A stretch of DNA of 64,000 nt from Halarcobacter sp. (GTDB lineage: Bacteria > Campylobacterota > Campylobacteria > Campylobacterales > Arcobacteraceae), in contig NZ_OY781470.1 in the NCBI RefSeq assembly GCF_963676935.1, positions 62,001 to 126,000 of the forward strand, read 5' to 3'. Shown one piece after another: positions 26,259 through 35,406 of this stretch. Under the pieces are notes generated by a model. The model ran no database searches. It was not told where the DNA came from and saw nothing but the letters and a program-made list of their open reading frames with translations. Position numbers and translations under genes: made by a program. Position 1 is the stretch's first letter. Each line of letters starts with the position of its first letter.

Positions 26259-27265
26259 GCATCACCTTTATTTTTTTCTATTTCTTCATATAAATCTTCA
26301 AGTCCAAAAGCTTCAATTTTTGGATAACTATCAGTAGTACTTATTGAAATAGTTTTTAATATATTGAAATATTCTTCATCAACTAGATGTATTTTCACAT
26401 TAATTTTTTCTATATTGAATGAATTACACATAAATCTTTGGAAATATTTTCTTTCTACTTCTAATTTTTGTAATCGATTGTAAATTTCCTCAAGTAATGT
26501 AACTTTATCACCACTTGGTTTTATATAAATCTCATTTTCATTTTCACTTATTTCAAATGTTAAATTAAGTGTACTGTCTTCATGAGAAATACTTAAATTA
26601 CTCATTGATAATGAATATTTATGAAATACAATATTTTCTTTTTGTATATTTTCAAATTTAAGTTGAGATAGATTTGTTCTATGTTCACCTTCTTCTAATT
26701 CATCAGAAAATCTTACAATTGCAGCTAACATTTGAGGTCTAATATATTTACTATCTATTTGTGTAATTTTTTCTAAATCTTTTATTGTATCTTTAGTTCC
26801 AGTTAAAGAGTTACCTGTATGAGCAGAAGCAATTTCTGATATTAATCTAAGACTAGCTATTTTAATTTTCATAATTTTTAAAATATTCAGTGTATATAAT
26901 ATATTAGTACTATGGTCTTCTCTATTGATGATTAAGCCTATATCATGAACTCTAATAGAACATAGTAATATAAATAGTTCCAGTGAATTCTGAAAAAAGA
27001 AAACTCTTTTTTCTTCATTACTTAATAAATCAAATGCTTTCTCTTTTGCTAATTTTAGAATTTCATCTGCTCTTAATAAATAACCTGCTTGTTTTATAAC
27101 TAAATCAAAATGTTTCTTATCATGATTAGTATAAATTCCATTTTTAACAGCTAGAGCTTCATTAATACAGGGATAGATATCACTTGTTAAGTCTTTTAAT
27201 AATGAATTATATTCTTCATACAAATTTTGGTCAATATGTTGTAATATTCTTTCTAAATCTTCCAT
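26255..27265 (-). CDS. HD-domain phosphohydrolase of the defence trio
   Basis: This 336-aa protein (numbered from the TTG at 27268) has candidate metal ligands H49/H53, H108-D109 (RVHDIG), H150 (SAHTG) and D189 (RFSDEL). These form the HD superfamily pattern. Residues 200-335 form an additional alpha/beta C-terminal domain. It should hydrolyse a phosphoester such as a nucleotide or cyclic nucleotide; the substrate is unknown. I chose ATG 27265 (MEDLERI) over the TTG one codon earlier. It heads the trio, whose genes overlap or lie within 9 bp of each other. Confidence 0.72.
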   Translation of the reverse strand: MEDLERILQHIDQNLYEEYNSLLKDLTSDIYPCINEALAVKNGIYTNHDKKHFDLVIKQAGYLLRADEILKLAKEKAFDLLSNEEKRVFFFQNSLELFILLCSIRVHDIGLIINREDHSTNILYTLNILKIMKIKIASLRLISEIASAHTGNSLTGTKDTIKDLEKITQIDSKYIRPQMLAAIVRFSDELEEGEHRTNLSQLKFENIQKENIVFHKYSLSMSNLSISHEDSTLNLTFEISENENEIYIKPSGDKVTLLEEIYNRLQKLEVERKYFQRFMCNSFNIEKINVKIHLVDEEYFNILKTISISTTDSYPKIEAFGLEDLYEEIEKNKGDA

Positions 27266-27290
27266 CAATTCCCACTATTATTTTTATAAT

Positions 27291-27552
27291 TTAAATTATA
27301 ATATATTTGCAATTATAATAATCATTAATCAACGTTTTTAAAGCTGAAATATCTAATACTTCTTTATTAAGTAACACATATTTAAGTTCTAAATTCTTTT
27401 CTTTTATGTATTTCATCGCATGACTATTAAATATCATAGGTTGTTGATTTAGGCTTACTATAGTTCTTGCATTGAACTAGTAATGTTTTATTTTCTTTAG
27501 TATAAATTAAATCTATACCTTTATCAATTTGTTTCTCATAAAATTTTTTACC
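27291..27552 (-). pseudogene. Truncated Mrr-type restriction nuclease remnant
   Basis: Between HNH and HD genes the minus strand encodes FYEKQIDKGIDLIYTKEN followed by LLVQCKNYSKPKST. This is the D-x(n)-QxK active-site segment of Mrr-like PD-(D/E)XK nucleases. It stops after TTYDI, but the homologous text resumes in another frame (HAMKYIKEKNLELKYVLLNKE ... YYNCKYIII) to a TAA at 27291. The 5' part, including the start, is missing and the HNH stop lies over the break. It is a decayed nuclease at the junction of the two defence modules. Confidence 0.7.
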
Positions 27553-28234
27553 TCATTAATCTTTCTATATTTTTATAAATTTCATTTATTAAATTTTTTC
27601 TATTTTTACCATAATGTAATTCTCGATGGCAATTAGGACATACTGCAATTGCATTATCTATTGTATCACTTCCTCCATCAGACAATAGTTTTAAATGATG
27701 TACCTCTAAAAAATAAGAATCATCTTCTTTTTCAAAAGGAGCAGCTTTTTTACAACATTCACAAATTCCTTTAGAATTCTTCAATATCCAAGCAACAACT
27801 TTGGGATCTCTTTTAAAATTGGTTACTTCAACATTTTCTCTTTTAGGGATTTTATTACCTTCAGGTATAGTATCTTCATTAATATTTTCATACTTATAGA
27901 TTTCAGAATTAAAAATTAAATTTTCTCTACTTATAAAATTTTCATATTTAGTAATTAATTTCTGAATTGTATCAATTTGTCCTGGACTAACTCCACTTGC
28001 TGGCTTTAATCCAGGTATATAATCTCTTCCCATTAAAGTATAAACATATGATATATTTTGCATCCTATATTCAAATGATTTTATTGTTCTACCAAATTTT
28101 TCTACTAATTCCTCATAATATTTTTTTTTAATAAAATTTTCATCATTCAAGTACTTATTTCTCATATCAACATAGGCTTTTACAGACTCATCTAATTCTT
28201 CAATTGTCCATAGATTTTTAGTATTCTTTTTCAT
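27548..28234 (-). CDS. HNH endonuclease
   Basis: In this 228-aa protein the C-terminal 75 residues are an HNH nuclease with structural zinc. The key parts are C158/C161 (GICECCKK), H179-H180 (LEVHHLKLLSDGG), N194 (DNAIAVCPNCHRELH), C199/C202 and H207. The N-terminal 140 residues are helical and may give specificity. It begins one base after the AIPR gene stop and is the last gene of the minus-strand operon. It is probably a DNA-cutting effector. Confidence 0.88.
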   Translation of the reverse strand: MKKNTKNLWTIEELDESVKAYVDMRNKYLNDENFIKKKYYEELVEKFGRTIKSFEYRMQNISYVYTLMGRDYIPGLKPASGVSPGQIDTIQKLITKYENFISRENLIFNSEIYKYENINEDTIPEGNKIPKRENVEVTNFKRDPKVVAWILKNSKGICECCKKAAPFEKEDDSYFLEVHHLKLLSDGGSDTIDNAIAVCPNCHRELHYGKNRKNLINEIYKNIERLMR

Positions 28235-28235
28235 T

Positions 28236-30320
28236 CTAAATTTCTAAACCTATATCTTCTAATCTATAAACTGCGTTCATTAAGTCAATAGATACTTTTT
28301 CTTTATTTGTAATATCATTGTGCATTATAATTGCTTTATCAATTAATCCTATTTCATATGCTGTTAATTCATTATTATCAATTGCAAAACTCTTAATTTC
28401 TTGCCACTTTTTATTTTTAATAAGATCAAATACTTTCTTTTGAGCTTCTATTCCATTGTCTTGCTTTTGTTGTTTCTTAGCAATCTTTTTATCTTCAGAA
28501 AATTCTTCTTTATCTAAAAGTTCATTCATAAACTCAGAGGGTATTTCAATTTGTATTTTTTGTACACTTTGCCAACATCCAGGTTTCTTTGCCCATTGAG
28601 AAACATTTGCCACTCCAGTTGGTGGATTAGTAAGATCTTCATATACAGTTTTTGTTATAACTTTTAATAAGTCTTGTGTAGCGAAACTAATTTTTTGTTT
28701 ATCCCAAACATTCATAAAATCAAAATATTTATTTTTTTGTTTTATAATATGATCTAAATATGAAATAGAATATGCTACCGTTTGAGCTCTAAATCCACCA
28801 TCATACCAAGGTGAATTTGAAATGATATCTTCAGTAGCTTTAAATATTATAGCTTTCGCAATAGCTGATTTATAGTAAAATTCATTGTATTCGGCTTCAC
28901 CTTTTTCCCATTTCTTACCAATCTCTTTTGCATATTCTACAAAACTATATTGAGCTCCTTTAGCAACAACATCTGGTATACCTTCCCAAACATTTTCATA
29001 TTTAGAAAAATCTGTTTTAGTAATAAGTTGTTTCTTGGGATACTCTTTTAAAAACTTTTGAACCTCTGCAGGTGTTTTAAATGCTTGCTCATCTTTATAT
29101 TGTCCTCTAGCTCGTTCATAAAACCATTTTGTTTCTCGATGCCCTCCAGTTGCATCTTTTGCATAAACTCTTCTAGAAAACTCTTCCATACGAACATGAA
29201 ATGGATGATTTGAGAAGAAATCTGCTGCATTTACTTTATTTTGAGTATTAGCATATTCAGAAATTTTTTGTACAAATTTAGTATCTTCGCTTTCATCATC
29301 AACCAAATCAAATGGAGCAATTGTAAGTTTAACTTGTACAAATAATTTAGATAATTGATCTTTAGCCTTATCTTTTATTAGTGCTCTATAAATAGATGCT
29401 GATGTTTGTCCCCCATTTACTATTTGTAAATTTTTTAATTTCTTTATTTTTAGGCCACCTTTAGTTTGCTCAGTAATAATTTCTTCTGCAATAGTTGTTA
29501 AACCATTGTTATAAGCAAAAAACTTATCAGGCTTTTTTAGTATTGTATTTCTAATTCCTTTATTTACTTTTCCTTGTGCTTGTAAAAAAGTCCTAACATT
29601 TTGCTCTAAAAGTTTAGATCCATGATCCGCATATAGTTTTGATAATATTGTTCCAGGTAAAACTAATAAATAAGACTCATAATTAGATGTATTTAAATGT
29701 GCTGGTAAACAATAAATTGGTGTTTCAGATATCTCATCAAAATCTATTAAAATGTCTTCTCTTTGCTGCTTTGAAGAATTCATTCTAAATAATCTGCTTA
29801 TATCCCATATTCTATATGAATATTCTATTTCATCAAGAACAACACTTGGAGGTGTTTCTGCTTTTTCACTTATAATCTTATTACTTAGAAGATAAAAACG
29901 AATTTTTGAAAAGTTTCTTTTATTTTTATGAATTATATAAGAGATATCATATACTGGTGTTGATTCTTCAAGTTTTGAATAGTAAGATTTATCTGAAGAA
30001 TTTTTATAAAATTTTTCCAATCTATTAAAAGCCTGATTAATTTCTGTCTTTGTAAGACTTTTTTCAGAGATATCTTGACTAAAAACTGTTACAAATAAAT
30101 TTAATATTTGTTCATCTTCATCATACGAATATCCATTAACCTTTATTCCTGTTTCATACCAATATGATATTTCAATCTCTTCATCAATCTCTCCAATTTC
30201 TTGTAACTCTTTAGCATATTTTTCTGTAAAAACATTTTCATAAAAGTCATTATTAACTTCAGAAGAGTTAAAGATATCTTGTAGATAATTTTCTCTAAAA
30301 AGTTCAATTTGGCTAGACAT
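28236..30320 (-). CDS. AIPR family abortive-infection protein
   Basis: This 694-aa protein is of the AIPR (abortive infection phage resistance) type. The conserved core is at residues 270-440, with FAYNNGLTTIAEEI, LQIVNGGQTSASIYRALI and RGQYKDEQAFKTP. An N-terminal DUF-like alpha/beta domain precedes it. AIPR proteins occur in restriction-like and abortive systems; the biochemical activity is not well established. Its start overlaps the end of the PD-(D/E)XK gene by 8 bp. Confidence 0.85.
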   Translation of the reverse strand: MSSQIELFRENYLQDIFNSSEVNNDFYENVFTEKYAKELQEIGEIDEEIEISYWYETGIKVNGYSYDEDEQILNLFVTVFSQDISEKSLTKTEINQAFNRLEKFYKNSSDKSYYSKLEESTPVYDISYIIHKNKRNFSKIRFYLLSNKIISEKAETPPSVVLDEIEYSYRIWDISRLFRMNSSKQQREDILIDFDEISETPIYCLPAHLNTSNYESYLLVLPGTILSKLYADHGSKLLEQNVRTFLQAQGKVNKGIRNTILKKPDKFFAYNNGLTTIAEEIITEQTKGGLKIKKLKNLQIVNGGQTSASIYRALIKDKAKDQLSKLFVQVKLTIAPFDLVDDESEDTKFVQKISEYANTQNKVNAADFFSNHPFHVRMEEFSRRVYAKDATGGHRETKWFYERARGQYKDEQAFKTPAEVQKFLKEYPKKQLITKTDFSKYENVWEGIPDVVAKGAQYSFVEYAKEIGKKWEKGEAEYNEFYYKSAIAKAIIFKATEDIISNSPWYDGGFRAQTVAYSISYLDHIIKQKNKYFDFMNVWDKQKISFATQDLLKVITKTVYEDLTNPPTGVANVSQWAKKPGCWQSVQKIQIEIPSEFMNELLDKEEFSEDKKIAKKQQKQDNGIEAQKKVFDLIKNKKWQEIKSFAIDNNELTAYEIGLIDKAIIMHNDITNKEKVSIDLMNAVYRLEDIGLEI

Positions 30321-31266
30321 TAAAAATCCTTTCTTTTACTTTTTCCTCTTCTAGAATATTTTTACTGCATGTATTTAGATCAATTGTATATTTGATACTA
30401 GAAATTCCACTAGGAGTATTTGAAAAAGTTAATCTTGGAAAATTGTCATCAACTTCATAAAACATATTTTTAATAAAAGCATAAAATCTTTCATTGTACT
30501 CAGGTAATTCTATATAACCCATTTCCAATAAAAGAGACTCAAATAATTCAATAGATTCATAATCCTCAATTAATTCTTTAATACTATTAATTAATGAAGA
30601 TAAACTATATGAGTTTTCTTCTGACTTATTTAAAGTTAAAACAAATAAGTATGCAGATTTTGTTTGAAAATTTAGTTGTTCAATTGAACTTATATGTACT
30701 TCTGAAGAAGTTGTACCTAACTTCGTTTTTACTTCTATACTAGTATTCCCTATTCCAAAATCTTGTTTATCACCTATAGGTCCTCTCCAAAAAGATAATG
30801 CTAAAGGAGAAGAATAATGATTAAACAAATACTCTTTTAGAAAAAAAAGTTCCCCCATTAATCCTTGTTGTTCTTGTTCTGTAAGTAGTTTTTTACCAGT
30901 TTTTCTAAACATCTTTTGCCATCTTTGCAAACGATTATGCATTGCAGTTAATAAAACTTTTTCATCATCTATTTCTTTTGATAAACTTAAAATATCATCA
31001 CACAAAGTATAAAAAATATCCCAATCATTTAACATTTTAAGAGTTAATAAAATTCTAAAACCTGATTGTAATTGGTACTGTTCAATCTCAATTTCATTAA
31101 ATGACAATTTCTTATTTGGCCAATCTTCAAAATTTTTATGTTCTAATAAAAACAAATATTCTTTATTTTGATTTAGTCCCCAAAAAAAATCAAACTTATT
31201 TAGAGGATCACATCTTTTAAAGTTAATATCTTGAGTTAATTCTTTCCAAGGATTATTCTTCATCAT
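30313..31266 (-). CDS. PD-(D/E)XK nuclease (DUF4420-like)
   Basis: This 317-aa protein has the active-site pattern D169 (GDKQDFGIG), then E178-V-K180 (SIEVKTK), preceded by E139 in QGLMGELFFL. This is the arrangement of the PD-(D/E)XK family found next to Z1 helicases. It should be a DNA endonuclease. It overlaps both neighbours (14 bp with the Z1 gene, 8 bp with AIPR), showing one operon. Start ATG 31266 or the adjacent ATG 31263. Confidence 0.85.
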   Translation of the reverse strand: MMKNNPWKELTQDINFKRCDPLNKFDFFWGLNQNKEYLFLLEHKNFEDWPNKKLSFNEIEIEQYQLQSGFRILLTLKMLNDWDIFYTLCDDILSLSKEIDDEKVLLTAMHNRLQRWQKMFRKTGKKLLTEQEQQGLMGELFFLKEYLFNHYSSPLALSFWRGPIGDKQDFGIGNTSIEVKTKLGTTSSEVHISSIEQLNFQTKSAYLFVLTLNKSEENSYSLSSLINSIKELIEDYESIELFESLLLEMGYIELPEYNERFYAFIKNMFYEVDDNFPRLTFSNTPSGISSIKYTIDLNTCSKNILEEEKVKERIFNV

Positions 31267-33955
31267 CTTCGTATCCAGTGTATTGGTTTTTAATATATGT
31301 AGTATTTACAGCAAACTCAACTTCTTCTATATCAGGACCTTTTAATGGGAAGCTAATTCCATATGCAAATAAATCTTTCTCTACAAGTGTATTATCATCT
31401 TTTATATCAGTATAAGAATTAATAAGATGTAGCATTAACAATGGCTTACTTCTATTTTTTCTTAAGAATCTACCATTTAAAGATGCTATTTTAAAATCTT
31501 TTTTTTTCATATTATTTGTTTTAATATGTTCATCAATTGCATTTGATAATTCATCCTCACTCATTCCTGCCATTTCAGCATATATATTACCTACTCTTCT
31601 TCTTTTGGTAATTTCAATAAAATCATTTTCTTTATAATGAGGCTCTTTTTTTTCAACCGTTCTTCTTTGAATATGTATATCTAATCCAGATAAAGTTGTA
31701 GTGGTTTTTTCTTTTTCATTACTAACTATAACTACATCCCAGTTTTCAAAAGCGGCTTGTGCATTTTTTAAATATGCTACTAAAGGTTGTGTTTCTGTCA
31801 TATGAGAATTCTTATAGTTTCTAAAATCAAAAACAAAATCTATAATATATTCAATTGGTATATTTTCAAAGACATAGTTATTTTGTTTGTTCTTATTTAT
31901 ATTTTTTAGTTTTAATAAATTTGAAACAAAATTATTAAGTAAGTTGAAATTAAATTTCCTATTATCAGGTTTTAAATCAAGTTTATCTGACTCTAATAAC
32001 TTTCCTTTAAAATTAACCTTTCTTCTAACTATTGTAGCTGTCCTCATTTTATTTTTTGCAGTAATTAAAAGTGACCCAGGATGAGTTCTAACTTTAATTC
32101 CAAAGTCTTTAGGTGTTAAACCTTTTGCAAACATTTCTTTTAATTCATCTCTTAATTCTTCTGTTGCCTCTGCAATATGACTAAAATATGCTTCAGTCAT
32201 AGGAGTTAAGTAAATTCTACATAAATCATGATACCCATCTCTGTAACCAAACCATCTACCCATTTGCATTAAAGTATCATACATTGATGTATTTCTATAA
32301 AAATAACTTGTTGCTAAACCCTCAAGTGTTAAACCTCTTGATAGTCTATCTCCACCAACAGCTATAACATTTAAGCCATTTTCTTTATAAATAGCATAAT
32401 CCAAATTATCGTCAGAATCACCATTAATCAACATAGTCTGCATTGGACCACAAGCTTCTAAAAGTAAGTCTTGAATCTCTCCCCAATTTGAATGAATATT
32501 TCTATATTCTTTTTCCCAAGTATTATAAAGGTTAACAATATAACCATTTTTTATAGCATCTTCAAATGATAACTTATAATATGACCTAATATTGTTTAAC
32601 ATATTTTGTTTATACTGTGCAATTAATCCATAAACTTGTTTTTGGACATCTTTAAATCTCGAAACATGAACTAACATTGAATGATGTTTTTTATTCTGAC
32701 CTCGAATTATTCTAATAGCTTTAGAAATTATATGTGAATTTATGGCTTCAAATAAACTATCAGGTAAGGCTACAAAGTCAGCATCTTTTTTGTGTCTTAC
32801 AGGTAGGATATCTTCAATATCATTTACCTCTCTAATAATATTGATTTCTTCTGTACTATTAAATATTTTTTCTGCACCAACATAGTTATTTGGTGGCTCT
32901 AAACTATATATAAAATCTCTTGGAAACAAATCATCATTTAACATATCATCATCATTATCTGGATCAATAAAAATATTTGCAAATGGAGTTGCAGTGTAAG
33001 CTAAATAACATTTTCTATTAAATAAAGATAATATTTCCCTAATTCTCTGATTTATTGCAGTAGGATCTTTATCTGGATTATTTGTATTAACCGATGCGTG
33101 ATCTGCTTCATCATCAATCATAAGTAAAGGTAAATCTGAAATAGTTCCGTTTAAATTTGTATTATTTCTTTTAAGCCACTCTTTTAATTTTCTTAATACT
33201 GAAGTATTCTTTTTCACAACTATTATAGTTGCATTATTGTATTCATTTGGTTGAAAGTTAGTTGTTGTTTTAAAATCATTGAACTTGTCTGTTAATGTCA
33301 TAGGTATTCGATTTGGATCAATATTCCCAACTCCAATTAATGTTTCTGATCTATCAACATTATCTTTTTTACTACTATCTTGTCCAATGTAGCCTTCATC
33401 TACTCTAATTTGAGTTTGAGATCTTAAATCTTCTATCATTCCTGCAAGTATTATAATTAGTTTATATCCTACATCTGAAGCTTTATTTACTACTCCAATA
33501 AAGTTGGCAGTTTTACCTGATTGTACATGTCCTACAACCATTCCCTTTCTGTTCCAATATCCTTTTTTTGATGGATTTTCTAAGCGACCTAATATTTTAT
33601 CTGTTACATCATCTATCCTAGAGATTATTTGGTCAGGAAATTGTTGTTGAAATAGATACTTTTTATATCTATTCCAAAAATATGGCTCAAAATCTTCTGA
33701 AGCTTTTTTTTCTGGAAGCCAAGGAGTAAATTCTTCTTTAGATTCTAGTAAAGTTCCTTCTTCCATTGTTAACCCAAACATATATTCAATATGTTTTGCT
33801 ATATCTTCAATCTCATTTTCTAGTAATTCAATTGGATTTAAAGGATTAGCTGCAAAATGCACAATTAATTTACGAATAAATTCAGGTGTTTTATTGTCTG
33901 GTGTTTGGGATAGGTCATGTATTACATTATTTATAAGTTTTTCTTTTATATCCAT
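31253..33955 (-). CDS. Z1-domain helicase-like ATPase
   Basis: A protein of about 900 aa. Numbered from TTG 33964, Walker A is GHVQSGKT (145-152) and Walker B is DDEAD within LLMIDDEADHA (284-288). The central Z1 domain contains VGGDRLSRGLTLEGL and LMQMGRWFGYRDGY, a superfamily II helicase motif VI-like arginine arrangement. Family members are tied to restriction systems with GHKL ATPases. I start at ATG 33955, three codons into the longest frame, because it has GAAAG upstream; TTG 33964 overlaps the previous stop. It is the putative translocase. Confidence 0.9.
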   Translation of the reverse strand: MDIKEKLINNVIHDLSQTPDNKTPEFIRKLIVHFAANPLNPIELLENEIEDIAKHIEYMFGLTMEEGTLLESKEEFTPWLPEKKASEDFEPYFWNRYKKYLFQQQFPDQIISRIDDVTDKILGRLENPSKKGYWNRKGMVVGHVQSGKTANFIGVVNKASDVGYKLIIILAGMIEDLRSQTQIRVDEGYIGQDSSKKDNVDRSETLIGVGNIDPNRIPMTLTDKFNDFKTTTNFQPNEYNNATIIVVKKNTSVLRKLKEWLKRNNTNLNGTISDLPLLMIDDEADHASVNTNNPDKDPTAINQRIREILSLFNRKCYLAYTATPFANIFIDPDNDDDMLNDDLFPRDFIYSLEPPNNYVGAEKIFNSTEEINIIREVNDIEDILPVRHKKDADFVALPDSLFEAINSHIISKAIRIIRGQNKKHHSMLVHVSRFKDVQKQVYGLIAQYKQNMLNNIRSYYKLSFEDAIKNGYIVNLYNTWEKEYRNIHSNWGEIQDLLLEACGPMQTMLINGDSDDNLDYAIYKENGLNVIAVGGDRLSRGLTLEGLATSYFYRNTSMYDTLMQMGRWFGYRDGYHDLCRIYLTPMTEAYFSHIAEATEELRDELKEMFAKGLTPKDFGIKVRTHPGSLLITAKNKMRTATIVRRKVNFKGKLLESDKLDLKPDNRKFNFNLLNNFVSNLLKLKNINKNKQNNYVFENIPIEYIIDFVFDFRNYKNSHMTETQPLVAYLKNAQAAFENWDVVIVSNEKEKTTTTLSGLDIHIQRRTVEKKEPHYKENDFIEITKRRRVGNIYAEMAGMSEDELSNAIDEHIKTNNMKKKDFKIASLNGRFLRKNRSKPLLMLHLINSYTDIKDDNTLVEKDLFAYGISFPLKGPDIEEVEFAVNTTYIKNQYTGYEDDEE

Positions 33956-33960
33956 AAGTT

Positions 33961-35406
33961 TCAACTTTCTAGTTTATAGTTTACAAAATTCTCACTAAAC
34001 TCAATGAAATGACTAAATGGTTCTGTATTAAGAAACTTTTTTTTGATGATATCATCTTCATTCCCCATTTCTTTTTGTATTTTCCAATAGTCTTCGGCAT
34101 ATTTTAAGAGTTTTTCTTTTTCTATATTTTGTTGTCTAATATTTTCAGGTTGAATTGTCATATCAGAATAAATTGTGTCAATCGGTAAGTTATCTTCAAT
34201 ATAACTAAAAATTTCTTTTACAGAATTTTTATCTTTTAGATCTAGATTACTTAGTAATTCACTAATCATTGGGTGTTCCAAATTAATTTTATAACTTTTC
34301 TTATTATGGTTATGATATTCATTCCAAAATGATACATTATCTTTTTTTGAGATTTTAGCACCTCTTTTTGTATATACTCTAGTCGATTGTGAAGTTATCT
34401 TATCAATAGTTCTTTTTAATTCATTTTTAATATTATCGGGAGGAACAGCTTGAGATTTTTTAACATCAATTGACCAAGAAAAATCCTCTGAATTAGGAAG
34501 ATCTATTTTTACTCTTGCAAGTTTTGTTATATCTGTTTTTTTTATTAATCTAAACCATGTTCCATATACCAATAATCTTGAATTTCTATATATATAAAAT
34601 CCTTGTGAATTTAAATAACCATCTTTACCTTCTAACTTTTTGTATTGTTCATATGAAATTTTACTATGATGTGGTAATAAATAAGCTTGCATTTTAATAT
34701 TATTAAATTCTTCTTCTGGAAATGGTTTCCCCGCTCCCTCAAAAGGATTGAATGGGATTAGGTTGTCGTTATTAAGTTTAATGACAATTTTCTTTATTCC
34801 CGGTTCTCCAGTTAAGTATCTGTGAAAAACCAAAGATAAATGATCTCTTAATATCGCAATCTTTTCTTGAAAAATATCTTCAGCTTTTCTTTTTGTATTT
34901 TTTTCAATAAGTTTATCTAGCTTTTCCCAAACTACTAAAGTTCCACAACTTAGTAATTTATTAATTTTTATTATATCTTGGAGTTTATTATTTAAATTTT
35001 CAATTTCCCATTTTTCAGTTTTTATTATGTGTTCTAAATCCCAACATCTTGCATATGTATTTAAGTTTTGTGAAGAGGCAACTGTTAATTTACTTGCTTG
35101 AGAAAAAGATGCTGTTTTTAGACCTAAACCAAATCTTCCTAAGTCATTTTTTTGTCTTGTTTGGAGTGGATTAAGAGAACCTAATTTCATTGCATCTTTT
35201 AACTCTTCTTCATTCATTCCAATACCATTATCTATGATAGCTATATAACTATTCTGAAAATCAAATTTAATATAGATATTGATTTCTGTTGCTTTAGCAG
35301 AAATACTGTTATCAATTATATCGGCTACTGCAGTTTCTAAAGAATAACCGATGTCTCTTAACGCACAAATTAAATTTTTAGCTGAGGGAATATTTTCTTC
35401 AAACAA
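33961..35406 (-). CDS. GHKL ATPase, paraMORC type
   Basis: This 481-aa protein has an N-terminal histidine-kinase/Hsp90-type ATPase fold: N-box with D32-N33 (ADIIDNS), G1 (DNGIGMN, residues 59-65) and G2 (DLGRFGLGLKTAS, 88-100). A transducer (S5-like) domain follows to about residue 330, and the C-terminal 150 residues are charged. It matches the prokaryotic MORC-like ATPases predicted to work with Z1 helicases and nucleases. The only reasonable start is TTG 35406, because an upstream ATG is out of frame or followed by a stop. First gene of the minus-strand operon. Confidence 0.85.
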   Translation of the reverse strand: MFEENIPSAKNLICALRDIGYSLETAVADIIDNSISAKATEINIYIKFDFQNSYIAIIDNGIGMNEEELKDAMKLGSLNPLQTRQKNDLGRFGLGLKTASFSQASKLTVASSQNLNTYARCWDLEHIIKTEKWEIENLNNKLQDIIKINKLLSCGTLVVWEKLDKLIEKNTKRKAEDIFQEKIAILRDHLSLVFHRYLTGEPGIKKIVIKLNNDNLIPFNPFEGAGKPFPEEEFNNIKMQAYLLPHHSKISYEQYKKLEGKDGYLNSQGFYIYRNSRLLVYGTWFRLIKKTDITKLARVKIDLPNSEDFSWSIDVKKSQAVPPDNIKNELKRTIDKITSQSTRVYTKRGAKISKKDNVSFWNEYHNHNKKSYKINLEHPMISELLSNLDLKDKNSVKEIFSYIEDNLPIDTIYSDMTIQPENIRQQNIEKEKLLKYAEDYWKIQKEMGNEDDIIKKKFLNTEPFSHFIEFSENFVNYKLES

